Below are positions 1 through 7,541 of a stretch of DNA of 38,331 nucleotides, piece by piece. Where the stretch lies: NCBI GenBank assembly GCA_030619925.1, contig JAUXAL010000039.1, positions 1 to 38,331 on the forward strand, read 5' to 3'. The stretch comes from Phycisphaerae bacterium. Its GTDB lineage: Bacteria; Planctomycetota; Phycisphaerae; Sedimentisphaerales; Anaerobacaceae. The first letter of the stretch is position 1. The number at the start of each line of letters is the position of its first letter. The translations under genes were made by a program, and so were the position numbers. The notes beneath the pieces were generated by a model. The model worked only from the letters and a program-made list of their open reading frames with translations, ran no database searches and was not told the origin of the DNA.

Positions 1-1035
1 GCATATCATACGGGAACATTCACACCGCCGACCGGTGGAACGGCTGTGGAGGACCGCAAACTATATCCTAATCGCAGAATAATCATCGACTACGTATATC
101 AAGCCGACGGCAGTCGCAGCTTTACAACAGGAGATCTCCAGATAGGTACTATTGATTGGCTCAATGGAGAAGGGGGTTTAGACTTGTCTGAGGGACAGGT
201 GAAGTGTTGTGGTTTAGGGCGAGATCTGAATATGTATCAGGATCAAGACATTCTGAAGTTTCGAAATTTCTACGGATGCGGTGGAAATGGGTTCTATGAT
301 GCCGGGCTCGTTGAGTTTGACTCTGTCACCGAAGCCAATGAAACGGGCTACACTACCAGCTATAAAGCCTGTCAGGTTGGGCATGTGTATGTAGTTAAAA
401 CCTGTGACGAACTGAACTATGCCAAATTCATTGTAAAGACCGATGAAAGTTCTTTCCGTACCGTTGTCCCGGGCGATTCTGCTCCTATAGAGTTTGCAGG
501 TTATGGCTTAACGATAGATTTTTCAGATTGCAGTGATTATGGGAAAGTCTATGTAAGAAAGTGCTACGGTAGTCCAAATGAACTTCCTGCTTTGCCGTAT
601 TACTGGGAGATAACAGGCTTAGACGGCTTGAGCTATTCTGCTGACCTTACAATAACCTACGACTGGAATGACGTAGTAGATTTCAGCTTATCAGAAAATA
701 ACCTGGCACTGTATAACTCTTCAGATAACATGGCAACGTGGGATGTGCTGGAAACGCAAACAGATCCAGTTGAGGACACTCTGCTTGTCGAAGGATTGAC
801 TTCTTTCGGCTTCTTTGCAATTTCCGCTACCGGCGATTGCTTTCCGGATTATGTTGACACCGGCGATTTTGACGGCGACTGCAATGTGAATTTCATAGAC
901 TATTCTATGATGGCCCTTCATTGGCGGCAGAATACACCATTTTTCGATATTTCCCCCAGCCCTACAGGCGATGGGATAGTCGATGCAAACGATTTGGGCG
1001 TCCTGTGCGATAACTGGCTGGCTACCTGGCCATAG
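1..1035 (+). CDS. Secreted protein with C-terminal dockerin-like tail, 5' end cut off by window edge
   Basis: The reading frame is open from base 1 to the stop at 1033-1035, so the true start lies to the left. The GTG at 46 has no ribosome site and is only an internal codon. The body is Cys-, Tyr- and Asp-rich and matches no family I recognise. The last 65 residues hold two Asp-rich EF-hand-like loops (DTGDFDGDCNVNFIDY and, later, GDGIVDANDL), separated by HWRQ and ended by DNWLATWP. This is the layout of dockerin-like C-terminal modules common in planctomycete surface proteins. Such modules are thought to attach the protein to a partner or the cell surface; that role is inferred here. The gene at 4953-6164 ends in the same kind of module, so the two may share an anchoring partner. 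Confidence 0.75.
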   Translation, partial: AYHTGTFTPPTGGTAVEDRKLYPNRRIIIDYVYQADGSRSFTTGDLQIGTIDWLNGEGGLDLSEGQVKCCGLGRDLNMYQDQDILKFRNFYGCGGNGFYDAGLVEFDSVTEANETGYTTSYKACQVGHVYVVKTCDELNYAKFIVKTDESSFRTVVPGDSAPIEFAGYGLTIDFSDCSDYGKVYVRKCYGSPNELPALPYYWEITGLDGLSYSADLTITYDWNDVVDFSLSENNLALYNSSDNMATWDVLETQTDPVEDTLLVEGLTSFGFFAISATGDCFPDYVDTGDFDGDCNVNFIDYSMMALHWRQNTPFFDISPSPTGDGIVDANDLGVLCDNWLATWP

Positions 1036-1489
1036 ACTCTGTACCAGGCAGCCGAATTTGGTTTCCTTTTGACCTTGCTTATATTTAACGCGGCGCCTGA
1101 GAATTTGGAAGATCTGCAATTAGATGACTTTTCAGTCACTTCGCAACTTACCCCGTTGCTTATGGGCCAGGTTTTCAGAGTTCTCAAACAGGAAATCTGC
1201 CATCAATAGTTTTTTCAATATATGCTAAATGGCTCCAGGATTGGCCAAGGGTAATTAAAGGTGTCCGGTACTTTTTCACGTTGAATCGCTTCGGGTTTTC
1301 TCCAGAATTTCCATTACCGATACAAGTTTGTCGATTTTTGACCCGCCACACAGTAAGGCGGGTTTACTTAAGCAGTCCTTCTCGTATCGAAAGCCTAATG
1401 ATTGACACAGGTTTTTCAGCTTTTTTCCTTTAATCCGTGCTAATCCGTGTAATTCATCCTTCGTAGCGATTCTATCGCGGAGAATGGAT

Positions 1490-1520
1490 CTGTGGCTAAA
1501 AAAATCCGTGTAATCCGTGG
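1490..1520. repeat. 31-bp direct repeat, copy 1
   Basis: This stretch begins CTGTGGCTAAAAAAA and ends TCCGTGTAATCCGTGG. It is identical to 1561-1591. Shorter related pieces (taatccgtg) occur just upstream near 1431-1450, so the unit seems to have been copied several times locally. Confidence 0.8.
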
Positions 1521-1560
1521 TTAATAAAAAAAGATATAATCTCTTCGTTCTCTGTGCTCT

Positions 1561-1591
1561 CTGTGGCTAAAAAAATCCGTGTAATCCGTGG
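1561..1591. repeat. 31-bp direct repeat, copy 2
   Basis: Exact second copy of the unit at 1490-1520, with the same run of seven A. The copies start 71 bp apart, and the DNA between them is AT-rich and unrelated. Confidence 0.8.
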
Positions 1592-1650
1592 TTTAAATTT
1601 ACTTGAAATCTAACCGGTTTTATGGTATAATGTATCTAATTAATAGAAAA

Positions 1651-1780
1651 TGGATACTCGATACTGGATACTGGATACTGGATAGTCAATCGTCAATCAT
1701 CCATCGTCAATCGTCAATCAGAAAGGGGGTTCCCCATGGCCAGCAGGCGAACATATAGCGGATAGCGGGTAGCGGATAGC
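1651..1780. repeat. Short tandem repeats (tggatac, cgtcaat, agcggat units)
   Basis: Three imperfect micro-repeat runs follow each other. Units of ggatact(g) run from 1651 to 1685. Units of gtcaatc, partly ccatc, run from 1686 to 1720. Units of agcggat/agcgggt run from 1757 to 1780. They look like replication-slippage products and carry no reading frame of interest. Confidence 0.7.
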
Positions 1781-1795
1781 AAATCGTAAATACTC

Positions 1796-2383
1796 TTGGA
1801 GCGAAACGGAAAATCCTTAGGGGAATTAACAATCATGAGCATCGAGAATCCAACTTTAGCTCACTTTAGTCACTTTAGTCACTTTTATCTTGTCCTCGGC
1901 CCTCTACATCTGTCGAGAACCCTCTACAAATCAACTCTTTTTATTCAAAACAAAGCCAATTTCCGAAAAAGTCGAATGAACGTAAATCTATATAATACAA
2001 CGAATTATGAAAATAAAAGCGATTGGACACTTGGTGAAAACGAACCCAAAACGAACCCAATCAAACCCAATTTAAAAAGAGCCCAAATGAATGTAAACTC
2101 ACTTATAACAAAGGATTACAGAAAAAACGACGCTTTCGCAGTCCAAAAAAACAAACCCAATTCAAACCCAATTTCTTCAAAGGCCAAAATGAACGTAAGT
2201 TCTGTTTTAACAAGGAAATATGAAAATGTACCACTTCGCAGACGCCGGGAAAACAAACCCAATCAAACCCAATTTCAAACTTTTTGCTGGGGATGTCGTA
2301 CGGAGAAAATTATGTTCTGTAACCGTTTAAATGGGAAATGTCAGATTATTATTCTGCTCTTGCAAGGACAGCGAACAGGATGA
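1796..2383 (+). CDS. Repeat-encoded open frame (MNVN / NKPNSNPI type), doubtful gene
   Basis: An open frame of 195 codons from a TTG; the first ATG is at 1835. Most of it is made of three imperfect repeats of 34-37 residues, each with MNVN followed by an N/K/P-rich stretch such as NKPNSNPI. The DNA is full of aaacccaat motifs. I know no domain for it, and it has no signal peptide or clear ribosome site. Frames like this recur in planctomycete drafts as hypothetical proteins and most likely mark a dispersed repeat rather than a functional protein. Its end overlaps the upstream extension of the next gene. Confidence 0.25.
   Translation: MERNGKSLGELTIMSIENPTLAHFSHFSHFYLVLGPLHLSRTLYKSTLFIQNKANFRKSRMNVNLYNTTNYENKSDWTLGENEPKTNPIKPNLKRAQMNVNSLITKDYRKNDAFAVQKNKPNSNPISSKAKMNVSSVLTRKYENVPLRRRRENKPNQTQFQTFCWGCRTEKIMFCNRLNGKCQIIILLLQGQRTG
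1945..2275 (+). repeat. Three-unit imperfect tandem repeat (102-111 bp period)
   Basis: The MNVN codons fall at 1976, 2087 and 2189, giving spacings of 111 and 102 bp. Each unit contains aatgaacgtaa, then a variable core, then an aaacccaat-rich end. Units keep the reading frame although their inner codons differ, which fits either past coding use or repeat units that happen to lack stops. Confidence 0.7.
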
Positions 2384-2408
2384 GTCCGAAGCAGAAGGAG
2401 GCAAAAAA

Positions 2409-2870
2409 ATGGAGATTAAAATTACGAGCTCGGCTTTTGCCGATGGCGGCTTGATTCCAGCCAAGTACACCTGCGACGGTGCGGATGTCTCGCCGCCGCT
2501 GCAGTGGGGTGCGGTCCCTGAAGGCACTAAGAGTATCGCCCTTATATGCGATGACCCCGATGCGCCGATGGGCACGTGGGTGCACTGGGTCTTGTTTAAT
2601 CTGCCAGCCGAGACCAAAGAGCTGGCAGAGAACATTCCGCCTGACAGGACCTTGCCCAGCGGAGCTAAGCAAGGCACAAGTGACTTTGGCAGGATCGGCT
2701 ACGGCGGTCCTTGTCCGCCCAGCGGCACGCACAGATACTTTTTTAAGATTTATGCGCTCGATGCCGAAGTCGGCTTAGAAGCCGGTGCCGGCAAACGCCA
2801 GCTACTCGGGGCCATGGAAGGACATATCCTCGGACAGGGACAGCTAATCGGCAAATACAAAAGGCGGTAA
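2409..2870 (+). CDS. YbhB/YbcL family (Raf kinase inhibitor-like) protein
   Basis: A 153-residue protein of the phosphatidylethanolamine-binding-protein fold, usual length for bacterial members. Family hallmarks are the DDPDAP motif near residues 48-53, the following WVHW, and the GYGGPCPPSGTHRYFF stretch that lines the anion pocket. Bacterial members have no settled reaction; ligand or phospho-group binding is the family expectation. The start at 2409 is chosen because AAGGAGG lies at 2395-2401, seven bases upstream. The frame stays open upstream to an ATG at 2331 and would encode LLFCSC followed by an acidic linker. This resembles a damaged lipoprotein signal, so an exported ancestor is possible. 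It stands alone, after a repeat block. Confidence 0.85.
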   Translation: MEIKITSSAFADGGLIPAKYTCDGADVSPPLQWGAVPEGTKSIALICDDPDAPMGTWVHWVLFNLPAETKELAENIPPDRTLPSGAKQGTSDFGRIGYGGPCPPSGTHRYFFKIYALDAEVGLEAGAGKRQLLGAMEGHILGQGQLIGKYKRR

Positions 2871-3051
2871 ATCCGGAGCTTCTTGTTTGTTACTCGATGG
2901 TCACGGCGTGCTGGAATTAAGAAGTTCTTCGGTATAATGGTAGGCTAAAGAGCAGCCATTTATTGCTTGAGTTGCGAATGGTTGCATGGTACAATAAATA
3001 ATGTTCAGAGATAAGCGATAATTTTGGAAGCGTACTTTAGAAGCAAATGAA

Positions 3052-3840
3052 ATGAACATTATTATGGACAAACAAAGAGGGCTTGCCCCGTTAGAAGCAG
3101 GTCAACTTCGGGCGGGGCTCTTAACGGCCTTTACGCTAATAGAACTCTTGGTGGTAATCGCCATTATCGCGTTATTGATGGCGATCTTGATGCCGGCGCT
3201 GCAGCGGGCCAGGGAGCAGGGCAAGCGTGCGGCTTGTCTTAGCAATCTAAAGCAGCTGGCGCTTGCATGGATAATGTACGCGGATGACAACGATGGCAAA
3301 ATCTGCGCCGCCAACATAGGCCATTCAGATTATGGTTGGGTTGGCGCAATGGATGTATCGGATCCCATAGAGAATCAGATAGCGGCAATGCAGGGGGGAA
3401 TGCTGTACCCGTACTGTAGTAACTTAAAGCTTTACAAGTGCCCAACCGGTATACGCGACGAGATGCGGACGTACTCTATAGTTTGTTCTATGAATACTAA
3501 TGTCGGAAGCTCCTGGAAAGGGACGGTGATTAAGAACAAAACGCAGATTCGCAGGCCGGGCGAGAGGGTCGTTTTTGTGGACGAAGGCCGGATAACTAAC
3601 TTCGCTTTTGCAATTTATTATTACGAGTCGAGATGGCGGGACATGCCTCCGCTGCGACACGGTAACGGGACAAACTTCTCCTTTGCGGACATGCACAGTG
3701 AATACTGGAAGTGGAAAGACCCACTCACGACAAAGATTGGCAATAGGGAAAGTGTTGACCCTCATCAGCCGGGCAATCCGGATTTGCACAGGATCCAGAA
3801 GGGCGTATGGGGGAAGTTGGGGTATGACCCATCCAAATAA
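3052..3840 (+). CDS. Prepilin-type N-methylation protein (lone pseudopilin-like)
   Basis: A 262-residue protein with a class III (prepilin) signal: cleavage is expected at A26|F27, before [20 protein letters not shown], with Glu31 as the conserved fifth mature residue. The body after the helix contains [20 protein letters not shown] and, near the end, [19 protein letters not shown]. Both are typical of the large planctomycete family of G-like prepilin proteins whose C-terminal part precedes an unknown ligand site. The leader is unusually long (26 residues), and the position before cleavage is Ala rather than Gly. ATG at 3064 is an alternative start; no strong ribosome site is seen at either. 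Its pilus or secretion partner is unknown. It could be served by the machinery at 14-30 kb (inference). Confidence 0.85.
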   Translation: MNIIMDKQRGLAPLEAGQLRAGLLTAFTLIELLVVIAIIALLMAILMPALQRAREQGKRAACLSNLKQLALAWIMYADDNDGKICAANIGHSDYGWVGAMDVSDPIENQIAAMQGGMLYPYCSNLKLYKCPTGIRDEMRTYSIVCSMNTNVGSSWKGTVIKNKTQIRRPGERVVFVDEGRITNFAFAIYYYESRWRDMPPLRHGNGTNFSFADMHSEYWKWKDPLTTKIGNRESVDPHQPGNPDLHRIQKGVWGKLGYDPSK

Positions 3841-3868
3841 TTATTGATTTTTATCAGGCACGCCAGCT

Positions 3869-4627
3869 TCATTGTAAATCGGCCAAAGTTATTAATTTTC
3901 CCACGCCGACATTTATGTAGTTCCTGCCAAAATGCTTTTCAAACAAACCTCTTGCCTTATCGCCGGAGCAATGACAGGGGCCGACGTAGCGTACACCCAA
4001 TCGCTTAAAAGTCGAGATGATTCTTTCTATCTTGCCTTTGCCCGCCCATTCCAGATGAAAGCCGCCCATTACCAAAAGGATATCATCTTTTATTAAGTCT
4101 TTTGCTGCATTTACGACTCTTATGATGCCCGGATGCGCACAGCCGGTTATTACTACCAGGCCATTATCTGTCCGGATAATTAAGGACTGCTCTTTTATCC
4201 ATTTTCCAAGCTGGCCGGTGGAATAAACATTTTCACAAATCTTCAAAGACTCTTTGACCTCAACTATTTTTGCCCCATAGTCTCTCGCGTTATCTTTAAG
4301 CCTTTTTGGAAATGATTTTGGCAGATAAATAGTAACGTTGGGATTCTTTTCAAGTAAACTACCCAATCCACCGGTATGGTCGCCGTGAATGTGAGAGAGA
4401 ACAACTATATCTATGCTGTCAGGCTCTATTGCTGATTTTTCCATATTATCGAGCAGAGAGCGGCCGCCACCGGTATCGAGGAGAATGGTTTTCTCAGTTC
4501 CGGTAAAAGTTGCGGAAAATCCCCAGGCGGTCTCCAGTCCCTGTTTGCAGGGGTTGTTGTCATATGTAACTGTGATGGCAAGATCATTAACGCCCGGTGT
4601 AGAAACAGCTTTGGCTTCTTCATTCAT
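3869..4627 (-). CDS. MBL-fold metal-dependent hydrolase, COG1237 type
   Basis: A 252-residue metallo-beta-lactamase-fold enzyme. The metal site is visible as HIHGDH (H79, H81, D83, H84), H166 in TGCAHPG, H192 in MGGFHL and H220 in GPCHCSGD. The TGCAHPGI and GGFHL motifs are characteristic of the COG1237 group, which includes the archaeal enzyme proposed for a dihydropterin / aminobenzene ribofuranosyl phosphate condensation. The bacterial substrate is unknown. There is no signal peptide, so it is probably cytoplasmic. It faces its neighbours on the opposite strand and seems to be a single-gene unit. The start ATG at 4625-4627 has no clear ribosome site. Confidence 0.85.
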   Translation of the reverse strand: MNEEAKAVSTPGVNDLAITVTYDNNPCKQGLETAWGFSATFTGTEKTILLDTGGGRSLLDNMEKSAIEPDSIDIVVLSHIHGDHTGGLGSLLEKNPNVTIYLPKSFPKRLKDNARDYGAKIVEVKESLKICENVYSTGQLGKWIKEQSLIIRTDNGLVVITGCAHPGIIRVVNAAKDLIKDDILLVMGGFHLEWAGKGKIERIISTFKRLGVRYVGPCHCSGDKARGLFEKHFGRNYINVGVGKLITLADLQ

Positions 4628-4952
4628 AAATAACGATTATAACCGCTAAACCGCTAAGATAGCAACTCGCTAAGCAAAAATGCAACCTGCTCAAGGGTAA
4701 AGAGTAAATCGCCGATTTGTTGAAGGGCTGAAAGAGGCCGATAATAAAGGCGGCACAATAGGGTCATACTGCCTTATTTTTGGCCAAAGTGCCATAATTT
4801 TCCCTTGACATTTCTACCTCAACCAGATAGACTATATTGCATTCTTAGGAAAGGTAGTGAGGAGGTGTTTTTTTGTTTCCTACCAGACTGCCCGTCCCAA
4901 AAACAGTTGTTCTGTGTCGGTTTTTTATTGTTCGCGCACGTGGAGGTGTAAG
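4628..4952. other. Intergenic region between divergent genes
   Basis: No gene is supported here. It separates the leftward hydrolase from the rightward dockerin-tailed gene and should hold both promoters. The only clear element is a candidate rightward sigma-70-type promoter near 4805-4833, which would leave a leader of about 110 bases. That leader contains an early AGGAGG (4859-4864) not placed before an ATG. Confidence 0.6.
4805..4833 (+). promoter_or_regulatory. Candidate sigma-70-like promoter
   Basis: A perfect TTGACA (4805-4810) is followed after 17 bp by TAGACT (4828-4833, four of six matches to TATAAT). It points toward the gene at 4953. Planctomycete promoters are poorly known, so this is a tentative call. 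Confidence 0.35.
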
Positions 4953-6164
4953 ATGAAACGTTTAATGCTGATAATGTCGGTATTTTCCGTGTTGATAGTA
5001 ACCTCAAACAAAGGATTGGGCGGTGATTCACTTCTCAATCTCGGGCCCGAAGAGCTCGTTCAAGCCAACGGCGTGGACATCGAGGTGCCCGGTTACTCCG
5101 TGCCGTCCTTCGTGGACTGGAATAACGACAACCTGAAAGATCTGGTCATCGGCGAGGGCGGCGGCATTAGGGATGGGAAGGTCCGCGTGTACATTAATGT
5201 GGGAACCGAACCGAATCCGCAGTTCTCAGATTACTTCTACGCCCAGTCCGAGGGGGCCGATCTGACTTGTCCTGCGTCCGGCTGCCTGGGATGCTTCCCA
5301 CGGATGGTCTATTGGGATGACGACACACGCAAGGACTTGCTTGTGGGCCAGGCCGGTGGAACCGTCAGAATCTTCCGGAATATTGGCTCCGAGGAAAGTC
5401 CGAGGTTCGATGATGGGCCGTTCCTCCAGGTCGGCCAGCCCGGCTCGAAGAGAGACATCGACGTGGGAAGACGAGCAACCCCTTGTGTCGTGGATTGGAA
5501 CAACGATGGCAACAAAGACCTGGTCATTGGGGCCTTAGATGGCAGGATCTATATCTTTATCAATGAGGGAACCGAGACTGAGCCGGACTTTCTCGTCGAA
5601 ACCTTCGCGCAGACAAAAGGTTGGGAGCTGACTGTATACGGCAAACGGTCAAGTCCTGTGGTTGTCGATCTGGACGGCGACAGCAGGAAAGACATTCTTA
5701 CCGGCAACACGAACGGCCAACTGTGGTTCTACAGCAATGTCGGGACCGACGCCGAGCCGACCTTCTCGGATTACTCGCTCGTCAAGTCCGACGGCGTCGA
5801 TATCGACCTTCCGGGCTCGCCGCGGTCGAGGCCGTTCGTCTGCTTCTGGACCGGAGACGGCTACTTCGGCCCGATAGACGGCTACTTCGATGTGTTGATT
5901 GGAGCCTCCGACGGAAAGGTGCATCTGTACCGAGGCATACCCACATCCGGTGATATAGACGGTGACGGCGACGTAGACTTCGTGGATTTCGCCTTGTTTG
6001 CTGTTCATTGGCGGCAAACCGACTGCGGCCAATGCGGCGGAGCCGACTTAACCGACGATGGGAAAGTGGACACCGATGATTTACGCCGGTTTACTGAAAA
6101 CTGGCTGGAAGGTCTTGGGACCCCATTTTCCGATACGCCGCAAAATGGGAACCCTGTTGAATAG
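4953..6164 (+). CDS. Secreted FG-GAP/VCBS-repeat protein with dockerin-like tail
   Basis: A 403-residue exported protein. It begins MKRLMLIMSVFSVLIV, a signal peptide. GGAGGT at 4940-4945 fixes the ATG at 4953 rather than the GTG at 4857. The body is made of about five FG-GAP/VCBS-type blades, each with a DWNxDxxKDLVIG-like core (e.g. VDWNNDGNKDLVIG), giving a beta-propeller of the integrin-alpha type with calcium loops. Residues from about 330 form a dockerin-like pair of Asp-rich loops (DIDGDGDVDFVDF, then GKVDTDDL) with HWRQ and NWLEG. The last residues, GTPFSDTPQNGNPVE, are encoded by a 38-bp palindromic element that also occurs near two other genes, so the tail was probably altered by its insertion. 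Likely a surface-binding protein; its ligand is unknown. Confidence 0.85.
   Translation: MKRLMLIMSVFSVLIVTSNKGLGGDSLLNLGPEELVQANGVDIEVPGYSVPSFVDWNNDNLKDLVIGEGGGIRDGKVRVYINVGTEPNPQFSDYFYAQSEGADLTCPASGCLGCFPRMVYWDDDTRKDLLVGQAGGTVRIFRNIGSEESPRFDDGPFLQVGQPGSKRDIDVGRRATPCVVDWNNDGNKDLVIGALDGRIYIFINEGTETEPDFLVETFAQTKGWELTVYGKRSSPVVVDLDGDSRKDILTGNTNGQLWFYSNVGTDAEPTFSDYSLVKSDGVDIDLPGSPRSRPFVCFWTGDGYFGPIDGYFDVLIGASDGKVHLYRGIPTSGDIDGDGDVDFVDFALFAVHWRQTDCGQCGGADLTDDGKVDTDDLRRFTENWLEGLGTPFSDTPQNGNPVE
6117..6154 (+). repeat. Dispersed palindromic element, family A copy 1 (inside CDS end)
   Basis: 38 bp. CCCATTTT (6122-6129) pairs with AAAATGGG (6142-6149), and outer GGG pairs with CCC. Its first 13 and last 15 bases are identical to the reverse complement of the 38-bp copy at 18369-18406; only the middle differs. 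It codes for the last residues of the FG-GAP protein. Confidence 0.85.
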
Positions 6165-6205
6165 CTGTTTGTTCCGAACGGCGTTTCCTTAAGCGTTTTT
6201 TCGGA

Positions 6206-6667
6206 CTAATCGTTTCGGCCGTAAAGCCAATGCGCATCAGTCAATTCGTAATCGATGATTTCATCGGGGCTGAAAAACAGTTTGATTTCCTGCTCAGCCG
6301 ATGCAGGACTATCCGAGCCGTGAATGAGGTTGTATCCTCTTGAACAGCTAAAGTCCCCCCGAATAGTACCAGGCTCGGCATCGTAGCCGAAAGTAGCCCC
6401 TATCATCTTGCGGGTCATATTTATAACGCCCTCAGCTTCCCAGGCCGTTACAAGCACCGGTGCCGAAGACAGATATTTTATTAGGCCTTCAAAAAACGGT
6501 TTTCCGCGATGAACAGCGTAGAGTTGACCAGCCAGCTCTTCGGAGATTTGCACAAATTTGGCGGCAACGAGCTTAAGGCCTTTTTTTTCAAATCGCCCGA
6601 TTATCTCACCAGCTAAATGTCGCTGTATACCGTCCGGCTTGACAATGATTAAAGTGCGTTCTGTCAT
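6206..6667 (-). CDS. ndk: Nucleoside diphosphate kinase
   Basis: A 153-residue enzyme, close to the usual 140-150. It moves the gamma-phosphate from ATP to nucleoside diphosphates in the cytoplasm, through a phospho-histidine. Lys10 sits in IVKPDG. The active-site motif NLIHGSDSPASAEQEI places the catalytic His at 116, and the R-G-D-F segment just before it is also typical. It is transcribed leftward. The OmpA-type lipoprotein gene lies upstream on the same strand, about 95 bp away, with palindromic elements between them, so co-transcription is possible but not shown. Confidence 0.96.
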   Translation of the reverse strand: MTERTLIIVKPDGIQRHLAGEIIGRFEKKGLKLVAAKFVQISEELAGQLYAVHRGKPFFEGLIKYLSSAPVLVTAWEAEGVINMTRKMIGATFGYDAEPGTIRGDFSCSRGYNLIHGSDSPASAEQEIKLFFSPDEIIDYELTDAHWLYGRND

Positions 6668-6688
6668 TCAAAGATATTTTCGATTTCC

Positions 6689-6731
6689 ACCCGCCGAAGG
6701 CGGGTTTGACCCCAACCCGGCGTTACCGGGT
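6689..6731. repeat. Double palindrome, family C copy 1
   Basis: Two adjoining hairpins lie in the gap between ndk and the OmpA-type gene. The first has ACCCGCC and GGCGGGT around GAA (6689-6705). The second has ACCCGG (6715-6720) and CCGGGT (6726-6731) around CGTTA. The joining TGACCCC and the core CCGGCGTT recur in the copy inside the regulator fragment at 35870-35893. Confidence 0.75.
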
Positions 6732-6761
6732 GATTTTCAATTGGCACTCGAATTTTGGAAA

Positions 6762-7541
6762 TTATATTCCCTTGGTGACAATGTAAATTTCGACCCGTCT
6801 GTTTTGTGGATTACCTTTTTTGTTAGGCTTGTTTTCCACAATCGGCCGGTATTCGCCAAAACCTCGTATGCTCATTCGCCCAGACTCAACATTGTTCTTT
6901 GCCATTATGTCCAGCACAGATATTGCTCTGTGGGCAGAGAGGTGCCAGTTGGTCGGATGTTTTTCGCGAGTCGAAGGCTTGAGAACAGGAATATCATCGG
7001 TGTGCCCGGCAATTATAATATCGAATCTTTCGGCTTCTTCGGAATTCAAAATTTCACAAAGCAATTTAACAGCTTCGACCGCCGTGGATGCCACCTTGTC
7101 ACTGCCCTTTTCAAAAAGTAAATCGCTCTCGAACTTTACTATGCCTCGGCTCAAATCGTACGTAACCATATCGTGCTCTTTGGCAAAGTCCTCCAGCATA
7201 GTACTGAGCTCCACCGGCAGCGTCGCTCCGCCGTAAAGCAACCTCTGTTGCATCGAAGCAATCAAATCCTTCTTTTTGGCAATGTCTTCCTCAAGTGCAG
7301 CGATTGTTTGTTGCAGCGTCTCTACTTCGATATTACTCTTGCCTCGAGCATCACCAAGTCGTCTTTTATACTGCTCCAGCTGTAGCGTGCTAACCTGCAG
7401 CTCGCTCTCAAGCTCCGCTATCCGCTCTCGCTGCGTATCGTTTTGGATTCGCAGGTCCTGTAGCTCCGACTCGCAACCACTTATCAGCAGGCCACAAGCA
7501 CATACAAGGAAAATAGCTGAAAGTTTGACAGTTCGCATCAT
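6762..7541 (-). CDS. OmpA-family lipoprotein with coiled coil
   Basis: A 259-residue envelope protein. The N-terminus is a lipoprotein signal with lipobox LISGC (Cys23 lipidated). Residues about 25-100 form a heptad-rich coiled coil, and residues about 130-257 form an OmpA/MotB peptidoglycan-binding domain. Marks of that domain are GHTDDIPV around 179-186 and NWHLSAHRAISVL, then GFGEYRPI and NRRVEIYI. The fold binds diaminopimelate in peptidoglycan, so the protein should tether the outer membrane to the wall or bridge the periplasm. The start is either of two adjacent ATG codons (7541 or 7538), with AGGA a few bases upstream. No motor or Tol-Pal neighbours are present, so a specific partner cannot be named. 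Confidence 0.9.
   Translation of the reverse strand: MMRTVKLSAIFLVCACGLLISGCESELQDLRIQNDTQRERIAELESELQVSTLQLEQYKRRLGDARGKSNIEVETLQQTIAALEEDIAKKKDLIASMQQRLLYGGATLPVELSTMLEDFAKEHDMVTYDLSRGIVKFESDLLFEKGSDKVASTAVEAVKLLCEILNSEEAERFDIIIAGHTDDIPVLKPSTREKHPTNWHLSAHRAISVLDIMAKNNVESGRMSIRGFGEYRPIVENKPNKKGNPQNRRVEIYIVTKGI

Larger units (their letters stand above)
1036..1795. other. Repeat-rich stretch with no supported gene
   Basis: No convincing coding region is visible. The stretch holds a small inverted repeat (ACCCGCC at 1341-1347, GGCGGGT at 1356-1362). It also holds two exact 31-bp direct repeats (1490-1520 and 1561-1591), and short tandem runs of ctggata, gtcaatc and agcggat type between about 1651 and 1780. 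Simple-repeat filler of this sort looks like decayed or slipped intergenic DNA. Confidence 0.6.
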
